The notes beneath the pieces are model-generated. The model made no database searches. It was not told the origin of the DNA and worked only from the letters and a program-made list of their open reading frames with translations. This document shows, in pieces, positions 1 through 6,305 of a stretch of DNA of 9,951 nucleotides. The translations under genes and the position numbers were made by a program. The stretch is from Candidatus Methanoperedens sp. (GTDB lineage Archaea; Halobacteriota; Methanosarcinia; Methanosarcinales; Methanoperedenaceae): contig JAJRAP010000082.1 of NCBI GenBank assembly GCA_028679855.1, positions 1-9,951 of the forward strand, written 5' to 3'. How positions within the stretch are numbered: the stretch's first letter is position 1; every line of letters starts with the position of its first letter.

Positions 1-6
1 AACCGA

Positions 7-435
7 ATGATCATTACCACAGCACGTAAACCTTCTTCCAAAACACGCACTTTTTGCAAACATCTGGGTAGATTTACGGGCTGGGAATATGTAACTCGGG
101 GAAAGACCAGTCGTGAGGCGCTCTCAGGTGAACCATTTTTGCTTGTTGGTGAGTATAAGGGAAATCCGGGAAGCTTATCTTTTTTTTTAAATGGAAAATC
201 TGTTCTTTCCATACATATCAGCGTTTCTATGAATAAGGAAATCCATTCAGGAAAGAAGCCTGTTATAGATGGGGATTCTCTTTTAGCTATCGCTTTTAGC
301 AAAGTGACCGGGTTAAAAGCAGGAGAGGTCGGTGAAAGGGTTATCTGTATAAACGACCGAATTGAATTTATTGATAATAGAGTATCTTATATCGTTCTAA
401 AAGTAAGAAGTTTAAGAGGCGAGGGCATTGCTTGA
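7..435 (+). CDS. Brix domain ribosome-biogenesis protein
   Basis: Small archaeal Brix/Imp4-like protein of 142 aa. The family binds RNA and helps assemble ribosomal subunits; archaeal members are single-domain relatives of eukaryotic Imp4, Rpf1 and Brx1. Visible support is the N-terminus IITTARKPSSKTRTFCKHL followed by GWEYVTRGK, the usual archaeal Brix opening (I/L-TTSRKPS..TR, then GWxYxxRGK), and a GEYKGNPG segment matching the family's RHGNP region. It is slightly short for the family. The ATG at 7 is right for the family, although its ribosome binding site lies off the window. Its last codons overlap the start of the next gene by 8 bases, suggesting coupled translation. A run of nine T (180-188) lies inside the gene, but the protein reads smoothly across it. 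Recognition is by motif only; function is known for the family, not shown here. Confidence 0.85.
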   Translation: MIITTARKPSSKTRTFCKHLGRFTGWEYVTRGKTSREALSGEPFLLVGEYKGNPGSLSFFLNGKSVLSIHISVSMNKEIHSGKKPVIDGDSLLAIAFSKVTGLKAGEVGERVICINDRIEFIDNRVSYIVLKVRSLRGEGIA

Positions 436-1375
436 TCTGTTTAAGAAAGATGAAATTAATGCTTTGAAGGCAAAAATTTTAGAGCTCGAAGAAAAGAACA
501 GCAAACTTAAGCTGCAGGTTGAGAAAAAGGGGGATAAAACTAAAAAAACGCTTGCTTCCAGGCAGGAAGTTGACAGGGAATTAAATGAGGCAAAGCAGCA
601 GATACGATCGCTTGAGTATGAACTTGTAAAACTCAAGAAAGAAACAAAGGGGGAGTTGAATTTCCGTTTTTCTGAAAATTTTTTTAAGAACAGGCTTTAT
701 GACATTCTATTTTTGCTTGATTCAATACAGTCAAAGACTGCCACATTGATAACAATATATCTTGCAAAGGATGAAACTACTGCCAATATACCATCTGATA
801 TAGCATCTCTGATCGACAGTTCTGAACGTGCTCTTATTGAAAAAATAGATTCTCATACTGGCAAAGTTATTTTTTATGATACAGACGGGATAATCAAATT
901 GGTGATGCTCACTGTTTTTCCGATTTTGCATTCAAAATATTCACTTGAGCGGCGTTTTGATCTCGAAACCTTAAAAAACAGTCTTAAAAGAGATAAAACA
1001 CTGGTCATAAATGCTCATGCGGGCGAGACGTTCATCGGGATAGTGGAAGATGATGTATTTGTTGAACATGAGGTGGTAAGAAGCAGTGTGATGGGTAAGC
1101 ACTCAAAGGGCGGTTGGAGCCAGAAGCGGTTCCAGAGCCTGGTAGAGGAGGATGTCAGGCACCACGCAGACAAAGTGAGATATTCACTTGATACGTTGCT
1201 TGGGAAACACAGGGATATAGAATATGTTATAGCAGGCGGGGAAGGAAAGCTTGTGAGGATGATGCTTGAAGGGTATGATTATCCCATTATCATGAAAAGC
1301 ATGGATACTGTCTCGACAAGGAGCGCGGAACAGTTGCTCCGCGAGGTAATGGCAGTAAGAGTCTATGGGTTATAA
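428..1375 (+). CDS. Vms1/ANKZF1-like (aVLRF1) peptidyl-tRNA hydrolase
   Basis: Archaeal Vms1-like release factor, 315 aa. Vms1/ANKZF1 proteins resemble eRF1 and release the nascent chain from peptidyl-tRNA on stalled large subunits. Residues about 6-75 are rich in K, E, L and Q in heptad spacing, a likely coiled coil. Residues about 95-215 form an alpha/beta eRF1-like part. The loop at 223-236 (GKHSKGGWSQKRFQ) carries the GGxSQ signature in which the glutamine (Q232 here) replaces the GGQ function of eRF1. The C-terminal part (260-310) has the AGGEGKL strand-turn typical of the fold. The start is TTG at 428: no in-frame ATG lies nearby, GAGG at 416-419 is spaced 8 bases away, and it overlaps the Brix stop. 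A diverged copy of its 3' end occurs at 3806-3857. Family assignment is confident; in vivo role is inferred. Confidence 0.82.
   Translation: MLDLFKKDEINALKAKILELEEKNSKLKLQVEKKGDKTKKTLASRQEVDRELNEAKQQIRSLEYELVKLKKETKGELNFRFSENFFKNRLYDILFLLDSIQSKTATLITIYLAKDETTANIPSDIASLIDSSERALIEKIDSHTGKVIFYDTDGIIKLVMLTVFPILHSKYSLERRFDLETLKNSLKRDKTLVINAHAGETFIGIVEDDVFVEHEVVRSSVMGKHSKGGWSQKRFQSLVEEDVRHHADKVRYSLDTLLGKHRDIEYVIAGGEGKLVRMMLEGYDYPIIMKSMDTVSTRSAEQLLREVMAVRVYGL
1294..1345 (+). repeat. Left copy of duplicated 3' end of Vms1-like gene
   Basis: This 52-base stretch inside the Vms1-like gene aligns without gaps to 3806-3857, with 44 of 52 bases identical by hand count. In protein, 13 of 17 residues match (KSMDTVSTRSAEQLLRE against KSMDAVSARNAEQVLRE). 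The copies are in direct orientation and flank the PLD/methyltransferase cassette. Confidence 0.75.
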
Positions 1376-1414
1376 CGAAATTCATAACTCTGTTATAGGT
1401 ATTATGCAGCTCAA

Positions 1415-1432
1415 TAGAAGGATGTATATACA
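1415..1432 (+). promoter_or_regulatory. Possible BRE/TATA promoter of the PLD-methyltransferase cassette
   Basis: A purine-rich stretch (AGAAGG) is followed by TGTATATAC, which fits a BRE plus TATA box. It lies about 55-60 bases before the ATG at 1488, leaving room for a start site near 1455 and a leader of about 30 bases. The rest of the 1376-1487 gap shows no other clear signal. AT-rich DNA makes chance matches likely. Confidence 0.4.
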
Positions 1433-1487
1433 AATAATTCGTTTTAATCATCAAACTGATGGGATATCTGGAGAAATATGGTGATAA

Positions 1488-1814
1488 ATGAAAATATTTG
1501 AATTCAGTACAAACGTAATTGATAGAATAATTAGCGAATTAAACCATGCAGAGGAATTTATTCGAATTGCGGTTTTTCAGATTCATGACCCACAGGTATT
1601 CAGTGTTTTAAACAACAAATTAAGTGAAGGGGTCAGGGTTGAAATCATAACCCTTCCTTATGACAGTATCAACGAGGATATCCAGGTTGAAGTTACTAAC
1701 TTATTTCAAAATATCGAAAAAAACGGCGCAAGACTTTATTTTTGTAAATGGAATGTTGGAGATCCAGAAAGAACTACGACGGCAGTGGGCAGATGGTATT
1801 CATTTCATGGATAA
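1488..1814 (+). pseudogene. PLD-superfamily protein, N-terminal fragment cut at HKD lysine
   Basis: 108-aa N-terminal piece of a PLD-superfamily protein. The PLD HKD motif is HxKx4D. The reading frame runs to W-Y-S-F-H-G, then TAA (1812-1814), then F-I-V-T-D in the same frame. The stop therefore sits exactly where the catalytic lysine belongs: H-G-stop-F-I-V-T-D. AAA to TAA needs one base change. Beyond the stop the frame stays open to 1919 and encodes KSAISLSANFTQTQELDAV, the usual post-HKD strand with a serine/asparagine turn, so this was one continuous gene. A second lesion follows: the frame closes at 1920-1922 while homology continues in another frame from about 1891-1919 onward. The ATG at 1488 follows GGTGAT and a GGAG at about 1470. 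The fragment alone lacks a complete active site. A sequencing or assembly error is possible. Confidence 0.75.
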
Positions 1815-1899
1815 TTTATTGTAACAGACAAAAGCGCCATTTCACTTTCAGCGAATTTTACTCAAACCCAGGAGCTTGATGCTGTATTGATTTTTAGAA

Positions 1900-2805
1900 A
1901 TGATGATGATCAATTTGGATGATAATCCGTTATTATTTGAATTACCCAGGGTTATTGAAACTGAGACCCACAGGAACCATTGGATCAGGCATTACCCTTC
2001 ATCTCTTTGTCCTGTAAATATTCCAATTGAAGATATATTATATTTAACTCCTTTTGATTGCAGAGGACGCGATTTTTTTATGTCAATAATTTCGAGCGCT
2101 TCAGAGTTTGCATATATCTCAGCAGAGAGTTTTACCGACCCTGAATTTACATCATTCTTGATTAAAATGCGGTTAAAAGGGCTTGATATTCGAATATTGA
2201 GCGGTGCTACAAGCATGGACTTTCAGGACAGGATGAATAATATGGTTCGTGAGCTTTTATCTCAGGATATCGGTATTCGAACGATTGAGGACATTCATGC
2301 AAAACTCATTATCACAGATAAGTATCTGGTTGTGAGTTCGATTAATCTTAACAGGATGAACCTCGGATTCCATATAACCAGAAAATATTGGAGAGAAAAT
2401 ACGGAGTCAATTTCAGTCTGCAGCGATGTTGGAATTATAGAGCAGGCTAAAACCCAGTATCTTGATATTTATGATAAAAGTACTGATATTGAAAATAAAA
2501 TAGCCGAAAAAATCGAAAGCCTTGTTGGCGATATGCTTACTTCAAAATTTGACCTTAGATCAAGACAAGAAGTAAAGATGCTTTTTGCGCGGTTAATCAT
2601 CAGAAAAGAAATAGATGTGAAAAAATTTGTTCTTGAGATAGGCAAAATCACATATAATCTGATGAAGGTTTTCAATAGAAATATGGTTGAGAAGAATGAT
2701 TTCGTCTCAGCATTGATACTTTACTATTTATCCGAAAGAAAGCATGATTACAACGATTTAAATGATAAATTAACTATCTTGAACATTGAAATCAATCTTA
2801 ATTAG
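1900..2805 (+). pseudogene. PLD-superfamily protein, C-terminal fragment with second HKD motif
   Basis: The 301-aa downstream part of the same PLD gene, shifted by one frame relative to 1488-1919. It keeps an intact second motif, HAKLIITD at residues 133-140 (HxKx4D, codons from 2296), followed by VVSSINLNRMNLG, the expected Ser/Asn turn. A strand-rich PLD half (about 60-165) leads to it. Residues about 180-300 are mostly charged and helical and I do not recognise them. The apparent ATGATGATG start at 1900 has no convincing SD and lies where the frameshift must fall, so the start is probably an artefact of the lesion. PLD nucleases with one HKD can act as dimers (BfiI, Nuc), so a working single-motif protein cannot be excluded. 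The neighbouring methyltransferase (29 bases away) suggests the parent was a restriction or defence nuclease; that is inference. Confidence 0.65.
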
Positions 2806-2820
2806 ATTCATTGCTTAGAT

Positions 2821-2825
2821 GAGGG
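2821..2825 (+). promoter_or_regulatory. Ribosome binding site choosing the methyltransferase start
   Basis: GAGGG lies 8 bases before the ATG at 2834. The other in-frame ATG, at 2819, overlaps this site and has no SD of its own, so 2834 is preferred. Confidence 0.6.
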
Positions 2826-2833
2826 TTGATAAT

Positions 2834-3799
2834 ATGAGATGTGAAATAATTCAGGGCGGTTGCGAACAGTTCCTTAAGACAGCATCATATGAAAGGTTTG
2901 ACCTGACTTTCCTTGATCCCCCGTTTAATCAGGGTAAAGAGTATAATATCCATAACGATGAGATGGCAGCATCGGAATACTGGGATTGGATGAAAAGGGT
3001 CTGTAAATTGATTTACGAACGCACATCCGATGGCGGCTCCATTTATTTCATGCAAAGAGAGAAAAACGCTCAATTCGTGCTGGAAACGCTGCTATCAACA
3101 GGTTGGGTATTCCAGAATTTAATAATCTGGAAGAAAAAAACATCAGCTGTCCCCTGCGAAGCCCGTTTTGGCAAACATTATCAAATAATAGCATTTGCTA
3201 CAAAAGGTAAGACACCGCGGGTATTCAATAAACTACGGATCGATCCGCCATTATTAGTTACAGATAAATACGAACGACCAAATGGTATGTTCGTAACAGA
3301 TGTCTGGGATGATATCAGAGAGCTTACTTCAGGTTATTTTGCTGGAGACGAACCTTTGCGATTGGATAATGGAGAGCGTTTGCATAAACAACAGTCACCC
3401 GTTCAATTGCTTACAAGGATAATCCTTTCTTCATCAAACGTAAGTGATATGGTTTTTGATCCCTTTGCCGGTACAGGAACAACACTTGTTGTAGCTAAGC
3501 AATTACAGCGGAATTCTCTTGGAATTGAAATAGATCCTACCAACGTCTCATTTATTGAAAATAGGCTATATAATGAGAGACTTAGTGATAATATGTTACA
3601 AAATCGCAGCGATTATTTCTTTACTGAAAACTTGGATAAAATTTGGCCTCTATCAGCATCAGATAAGATTGATAAAAAATCAGAAGAAAAATATCGGTTA
3701 AAAATAAAAAAATATGAAATTAAGAATACCCAAACGCAACTTGCGCTTCTTGAGAAGCAAAAGGAGTATTTTATTGATAAAGAGACTGAAAACGCATGA
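2834..3799 (+). CDS. Beta-type site-specific DNA methyltransferase (N6-adenine or N4-cytosine)
   Basis: Intact amino-methyltransferase of about 321 aa that should transfer a methyl group from S-adenosylmethionine to an exocyclic amino group in a specific DNA site. The catalytic motif IV comes first (TFLDPPFNQGKEY, near residues 24-36). A middle region with the target-recognition part follows. Then comes motif X-like QQSPVQLLTRIIL, and motif I for cofactor binding near the C-terminus (VFDPFAGTGTTLVVAKQ), with LGIEID after it. This IV-TRD-X-I order defines the beta class. DPPF favours N6-adenine over N4-cytosine (often SPPY), but does not prove it. The last 60 residues are lysine/glutamate-rich. 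It follows the broken PLD gene by 28 bases and probably shares its transcript. With the nuclease broken it may now act as an orphan methylase. The target site cannot be read from sequence alone. Confidence 0.88.
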   Translation: MRCEIIQGGCEQFLKTASYERFDLTFLDPPFNQGKEYNIHNDEMAASEYWDWMKRVCKLIYERTSDGGSIYFMQREKNAQFVLETLLSTGWVFQNLIIWKKKTSAVPCEARFGKHYQIIAFATKGKTPRVFNKLRIDPPLLVTDKYERPNGMFVTDVWDDIRELTSGYFAGDEPLRLDNGERLHKQQSPVQLLTRIILSSSNVSDMVFDPFAGTGTTLVVAKQLQRNSLGIEIDPTNVSFIENRLYNERLSDNMLQNRSDYFFTENLDKIWPLSASDKIDKKSEEKYRLKIKKYEIKNTQTQLALLEKQKEYFIDKETENA

Positions 3800-3805
3800 C
3801 AATTG

Positions 3806-3857
3806 GAAAAGCATGGATGCGGTCTCGGCGCGGAACGCGGAACAGGTGCTTCGCGAG
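3806..3857 (+). repeat. Right copy: relic of Vms1-like gene 3' end
   Basis: Diverged direct copy of 1294-1345, starting only 6 bases after the methyltransferase stop. The frame encodes KSMDAVSARNAEQVLRE and stays in register with no indel. Changes against the upstream copy are conservative (T to A twice, S to N, L to V, plus silent changes), suggesting that the copy comes from a homologous gene that once evolved as coding sequence. After about 3858 the two copies lose all similarity. The frame runs on to 3959 but does not resemble the C-terminus of the family. There is no start codon with an SD, so I do not call it a gene. Confidence 0.7.
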
Positions 3858-3914
3858 GCAGTTAATATTAATTATGCATTTTTATACGATTTCGATCAGG
3901 TTCTATCAAGGTTC

Positions 3915-3938
3915 AAAAAACCACTCTTTAGTTTTTTT
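3915..3938. terminator. Bidirectional T-rich hairpin between convergent genes
   Basis: AAAAAAC (3915-3921) pairs with GTTTTTT (3931-3937) around a 9-base loop. This gives a T7 run on the + strand and a T6 run on the - strand. It lies between the + strand cassette and the 3' end of the - strand TFB gene (stop at 3974). Oligo-T tracts stop archaeal RNA polymerase, so this could serve both directions. The stem is weak, being nearly all A-T. Confidence 0.45.
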
Positions 3939-3973
3939 AATCCGGGCTTCAATGATTGAGTCTTTGACGTACA

Positions 3974-4993
3974 TTAAAGGATGATCTCAATATCCAGTTC
4001 TTCAGCCAGTTCCTTATACCTGTTACGTATGGTCACTTCAGTGATGCCTGCGACCTCGGCGACCTCGCGTTGCGTCCTTCTGTCTCCGCACAGGATAGAT
4101 GCGATGTATATAGCTGCTGCAGCCACTCCAGTTGGACCTCTGCCGCTTGTGAGTTCCTTCTCTGAAGCCTGCCTGAGTATCTCCACGGCTTTTGACTGCA
4201 CTTCGCCCCGAAGTGTCAATCCTGAGCAGAATCGCGGAACATAGTCGATGGGTGACGTTGGTACCAACTTGAGACCGAGTTCTCTTGATATGAACCTGTA
4301 AGTTCTTCCAATTTCCTTCCTGCTGACTCTTGAGACTTCGCCAATTTCATCCAGCGTGCGCGGAACATTGCACTGCCTGCATGCAGCATACAGCGCGGCG
4401 GCTGCCACGCCCTCGATACTCCGTCCTCTGATAAGGTTCTTTTCCACGGCTTTGCGGTATACAACAGCCGCGGTTTCCCTTACGTTCCTTGACAGACCAA
4501 GCGCTGATGCCATCCTGTCAAGCTCTGAAAGAGCAAAAGCCAGGTTCCTTTCAGTTGCATTGCTTACTCGTATGCGCCTCTGCCATTTTCGGAGGCGATA
4601 AAGCTGCGCCCTGCTCTTGGATGAGATGGATTTGCCGTACGAGTCCCTGTTCCTCCAGTCGATCATCGTGGAGAGACCTTTGTCGTGTATCGTATAGGTC
4701 ATCGGGGCACCTACTCTGGAGCGTTTCATCCTCTGGTCGTGGTCAAAAGCCCTCCATTCAGGTCCCTGGTCAATAAATTCATCATCAACAACAAGACCGC
4801 ATTCATTGCATACAAGCTCAGCGCGTTCATAGTCGTGTACAAGGGTATGACTCTTGCATTCAGGGCACTCAATAGTGGCTTTTTCGAACTGCCCCAGCTT
4901 CTGTTTTTCTTTCTTCTTTCGTATACCCTCTTTTATTTTCTCGCGTTCTGACTTTTCACTTACAATTTCTTTTACTTTTTCTTCTTCTATCAT
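3974..4993 (-). CDS. tfb: Transcription initiation factor B (TFB, TFIIB homologue)
   Basis: Archaeal TFIIB homologue, 339 aa. It binds the TBP-TATA complex and the BRE, and recruits and positions RNA polymerase. Residues 1-38 are a charged K/E-rich tail. A zinc ribbon follows with C43, C46, C62 and C65 (CPEC, then CNECG). The B-reader/linker is near 75-125 ([18 protein letters not shown]). Two cyclin repeats follow (about 145-235 and 245-335), each with the family's A-rich helix: [16 protein letters not shown] and [16 protein letters not shown]. The second repeat ends in the helix-turn-helix [20 protein letters not shown] (307-326), which reads the BRE. All features of an active general factor are present and the length is normal. 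It starts 21 bases after the gar1 stop, so it is probably made from the gar1 promoter. Archaea often have several TFBs; which copy this is cannot be told here. Confidence 0.97.
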   Translation of the reverse strand: MIEEEKVKEIVSEKSEREKIKEGIRKKKEKQKLGQFEKATIECPECKSHTLVHDYERAELVCNECGLVVDDEFIDQGPEWRAFDHDQRMKRSRVGAPMTYTIHDKGLSTMIDWRNRDSYGKSISSKSRAQLYRLRKWQRRIRVSNATERNLAFALSELDRMASALGLSRNVRETAAVVYRKAVEKNLIRGRSIEGVAAAALYAACRQCNVPRTLDEIGEVSRVSRKEIGRTYRFISRELGLKLVPTSPIDYVPRFCSGLTLRGEVQSKAVEILRQASEKELTSGRGPTGVAAAAIYIASILCGDRRTQREVAEVAGITEVTIRNRYKELAEELDIEIIL

Positions 4994-5014
4994 TCAGAAA
5001 TCCGTCCTATTAAA

Positions 5015-5260
5015 TTATTGTAAATAGACTCTTTCGTTTTTCATACCTTTGATTTCAGAGGCATTGATATCTTTGAACATCTTGATCGAAATGTAAGGAG
5101 CATTCACAGGACCGAAAATTTCCTTGATCTTACCTATTCTCTTCATCTTTCTTGTCACAACCAACAGATTCTCACGCAGAACACTAGGTTCAAGCGTGCT
5201 ATCGGCTCGCAAGATCAATAGTTTGTCCATTATATGAAGAATAGCTCCCAGTCTTTTCAA
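5015..5260 (-). CDS. gar1: H/ACA ribonucleoprotein subunit Gar1
   Basis: Gar1-like protein of 81 aa. In H/ACA guide RNPs Gar1 binds Cbf5 and helps substrate loading and release during rRNA pseudouridylation. The sequence has the expected small beta-barrel pattern: RLGAILHIMDKLLILRAD, then a central strand region, KRIGKIKEIFGPVNAPYISIK (strand, glycine turn, GPV..PY), and a short C-terminal strand. The GKIxEIFGPVxxPY signature is diagnostic, and the length fits archaeal members. The start is TTG at 5260, supported by AGAGGT at 5267-5272 spaced 6 bases away; the next in-frame ATG, codon 11, would remove the first strand. It precedes tfb by 21 bases. Confidence 0.9.
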   Translation of the reverse strand: MKRLGAILHIMDKLLILRADSTLEPSVLRENLLVVTRKMKRIGKIKEIFGPVNAPYISIKMFKDINASEIKGMKNERVYLQ

Positions 5261-5266
5261 TTTTCG

Positions 5267-5272
5267 ACCTCT
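5267..5272 (-). promoter_or_regulatory. Ribosome binding site fixing the gar1 TTG start
   Basis: Read on the - strand this is AGAGGT, 6 bases before TTG at 5260. It supports a non-ATG start. Confidence 0.65.
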
Positions 5273-5300
5273 AAAAAGGTATTCTATACATAGATCATCT

Positions 5301-5317
5301 TATATATATACCTTTCG
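5301..5317 (-). promoter_or_regulatory. BRE/TATA promoter of gar1-tfb
   Basis: On the - strand, CGAAAGG (5311-5317) directly precedes TATATATATA (5301-5310), matching an archaeal BRE plus TATA box. Transcription should begin about 25 bases downstream, near 5276-5282, leaving a short leader that contains the gar1 SD. It lies between the stop of the PHP gene (5330) and gar1. A T5 run just upstream could help end the transcript coming from the PHP gene. Confidence 0.65.
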
Positions 5318-5329
5318 AAAAACATTTAT

Positions 5330-5974
5330 TTATATGTTTTTTATCAGGCTTAAAGGTTGCGAGAGTGTGGCTTTGCGCGCACTTTTTTCATCAAGACCTG
5401 CCCCAATTGCGACCTTTAAAGCCATCTCATCCGTGATCAGATCAGAAGGCGCATGTGTGTCGGTATTTACTATGAGAGACGCCCCTGCTTCCTGGGCAAC
5501 GCGGGCTACATGACCGTTAGTGCGGTTATGCCCGCATCGAGAAGTTATTTCAAGGGCTATATCATTATCCCGTGCAAGCTCAACATCCTCTGTAGTTATA
5601 AGTCCTGGATGAGCAAGGATATCAATATCAAGGGTTACAGCGATCTGGTTGGTACCCTCAGGAACTGGTTCAACGATCGTCTCGCCGTGCACCACGATTA
5701 TCTCAGCCCCAAGGAGTCTTGCCTTCTTAACAAGCTTCGGGATTTTCCCTGGCGGCACATGCGTCAATTCAACGCCAGTAAACACCCTGATATCATAATC
5801 TGCCTCAAGAGATTTAATATTCTTCATACACGACAGGATATGCTCAATATTTGTAAAATCGGCATGGTCTGTTATCGCTATTGCCTTATACCCCTTCACA
5901 ACTGCCCGGCGCACAAGTTCACTGGGTATCAATTCACCATCGCTGAAAGTGGAATGCGTGTGCAGGTCGATCAT
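5330..5974 (-). CDS. PHP-domain phosphoesterase (histidinol-phosphatase-like)
   Basis: 214-aa PHP-fold metal-dependent phosphoesterase. The complete set of metal ligands is visible: H5 and H7 (DLHTHSTFSDG), D12, H37 (ITDHAD), E69 (GVEL), H96 (VVHGE), H122 (AHPG), and D172 and H174 (NTDTHAP). It should therefore bind a trinuclear metal centre and hydrolyse a phosphomonoester. Many archaeal homologues are annotated as histidinol phosphatase-like, but the PHP fold also serves nucleases and other phosphatases, and there is no histidine-synthesis gene nearby. The substrate is open. ATG at 5974 overlaps the SRP19 stop (ATGA), implying coupled translation and a shared transcript. It lies downstream of the phosphate transporter genes, which may be coincidence. 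Confidence 0.85.
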   Translation of the reverse strand: MIDLHTHSTFSDGELIPSELVRRAVVKGYKAIAITDHADFTNIEHILSCMKNIKSLEADYDIRVFTGVELTHVPPGKIPKLVKKARLLGAEIIVVHGETIVEPVPEGTNQIAVTLDIDILAHPGLITTEDVELARDNDIALEITSRCGHNRTNGHVARVAQEAGASLIVNTDTHAPSDLITDEMALKVAIGAGLDEKSARKATLSQPLSLIKNI

Positions 5975-6264
5975 TTTTTTGTCCTGGTCTCATTTATCTT
6001 CAAAGCTATCTGTTTTGTTATAAGGGATTTCGGACCTTTCTTATCTACAAGCACCCTTCCGCCTGTTTGCCACCACGATTTTGGATAGGATTTATCAGTT
6101 TCCACAACAGGGTTCAGGTTCAATTCCCTTGCTGCTTTTTCTATCTCTCTTAAAACCGGTGATTTTACTGAAACTTTCGCCGAAAGTATCCTGCCTTCTC
6201 CTCTTGATTTGGTGGCATCCAGATACACTGGCCATATGACGAGCTTTGTTTTATCCTTCAACAT
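5971..6264 (-). CDS. srp19: Signal recognition particle 19 kDa protein (SRP19)
   Basis: Archaeal SRP19, 97 aa. It binds SRP RNA helices 6 and 8 and prepares the RNA for SRP54, for co-translational targeting of membrane and secreted proteins. Signatures are LVIWPVYLDATKSRGEGRIL at the N-terminus (WPxYxD..KSRxEGR), and YPKSWWQTGGRVLV followed by a basic KKGPKSLITKQIA tail. The reading frame is open upstream to 6408, but that stretch overlaps the 3' end of the PiT gene and has no family similarity. The ATG at 6264 gives the normal N-terminus. No strong SD is visible; an AAAGG lies somewhat far upstream. It starts 41 bases after PiT stops and overlaps the PHP gene by 4 bases. Confidence 0.95.
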   Translation of the reverse strand: MLKDKTKLVIWPVYLDATKSRGEGRILSAKVSVKSPVLREIEKAARELNLNPVVETDKSYPKSWWQTGGRVLVDKKGPKSLITKQIALKINETRTKK

Positions 6265-6305
6265 TATATCCAGATTGCCTTTTTGAAGTATAATACTTTG
6301 CTGTG

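Noticed and set aside
180..188. Run of nine T in the Brix gene as a frameshift, slippage site or internal terminator
   Set aside because: The protein reads through in the correct frame on both sides with family-like sequence; nothing shows it has a role.
1371..1397. TATAAC / GTTATA inverted repeat after the Vms1-like gene as a terminator
   Set aside because: Only six A-T rich pairs with a 15-base loop and no T-tract; likely chance.
1812..1814. Stop codon in the PLD gene as programmed recoding, such as pyrrolysine insertion
   Set aside because: Pyrrolysine uses TAG, and this codon is TAA. The separate frameshift downstream also points to decay.
3714..3959. Open frame covering the repeated Vms1-like gene end as a real gene
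   Set aside because: Its first half overlaps the methyltransferase in another frame, it has no ribosome binding site, and only 17 residues resemble anything.
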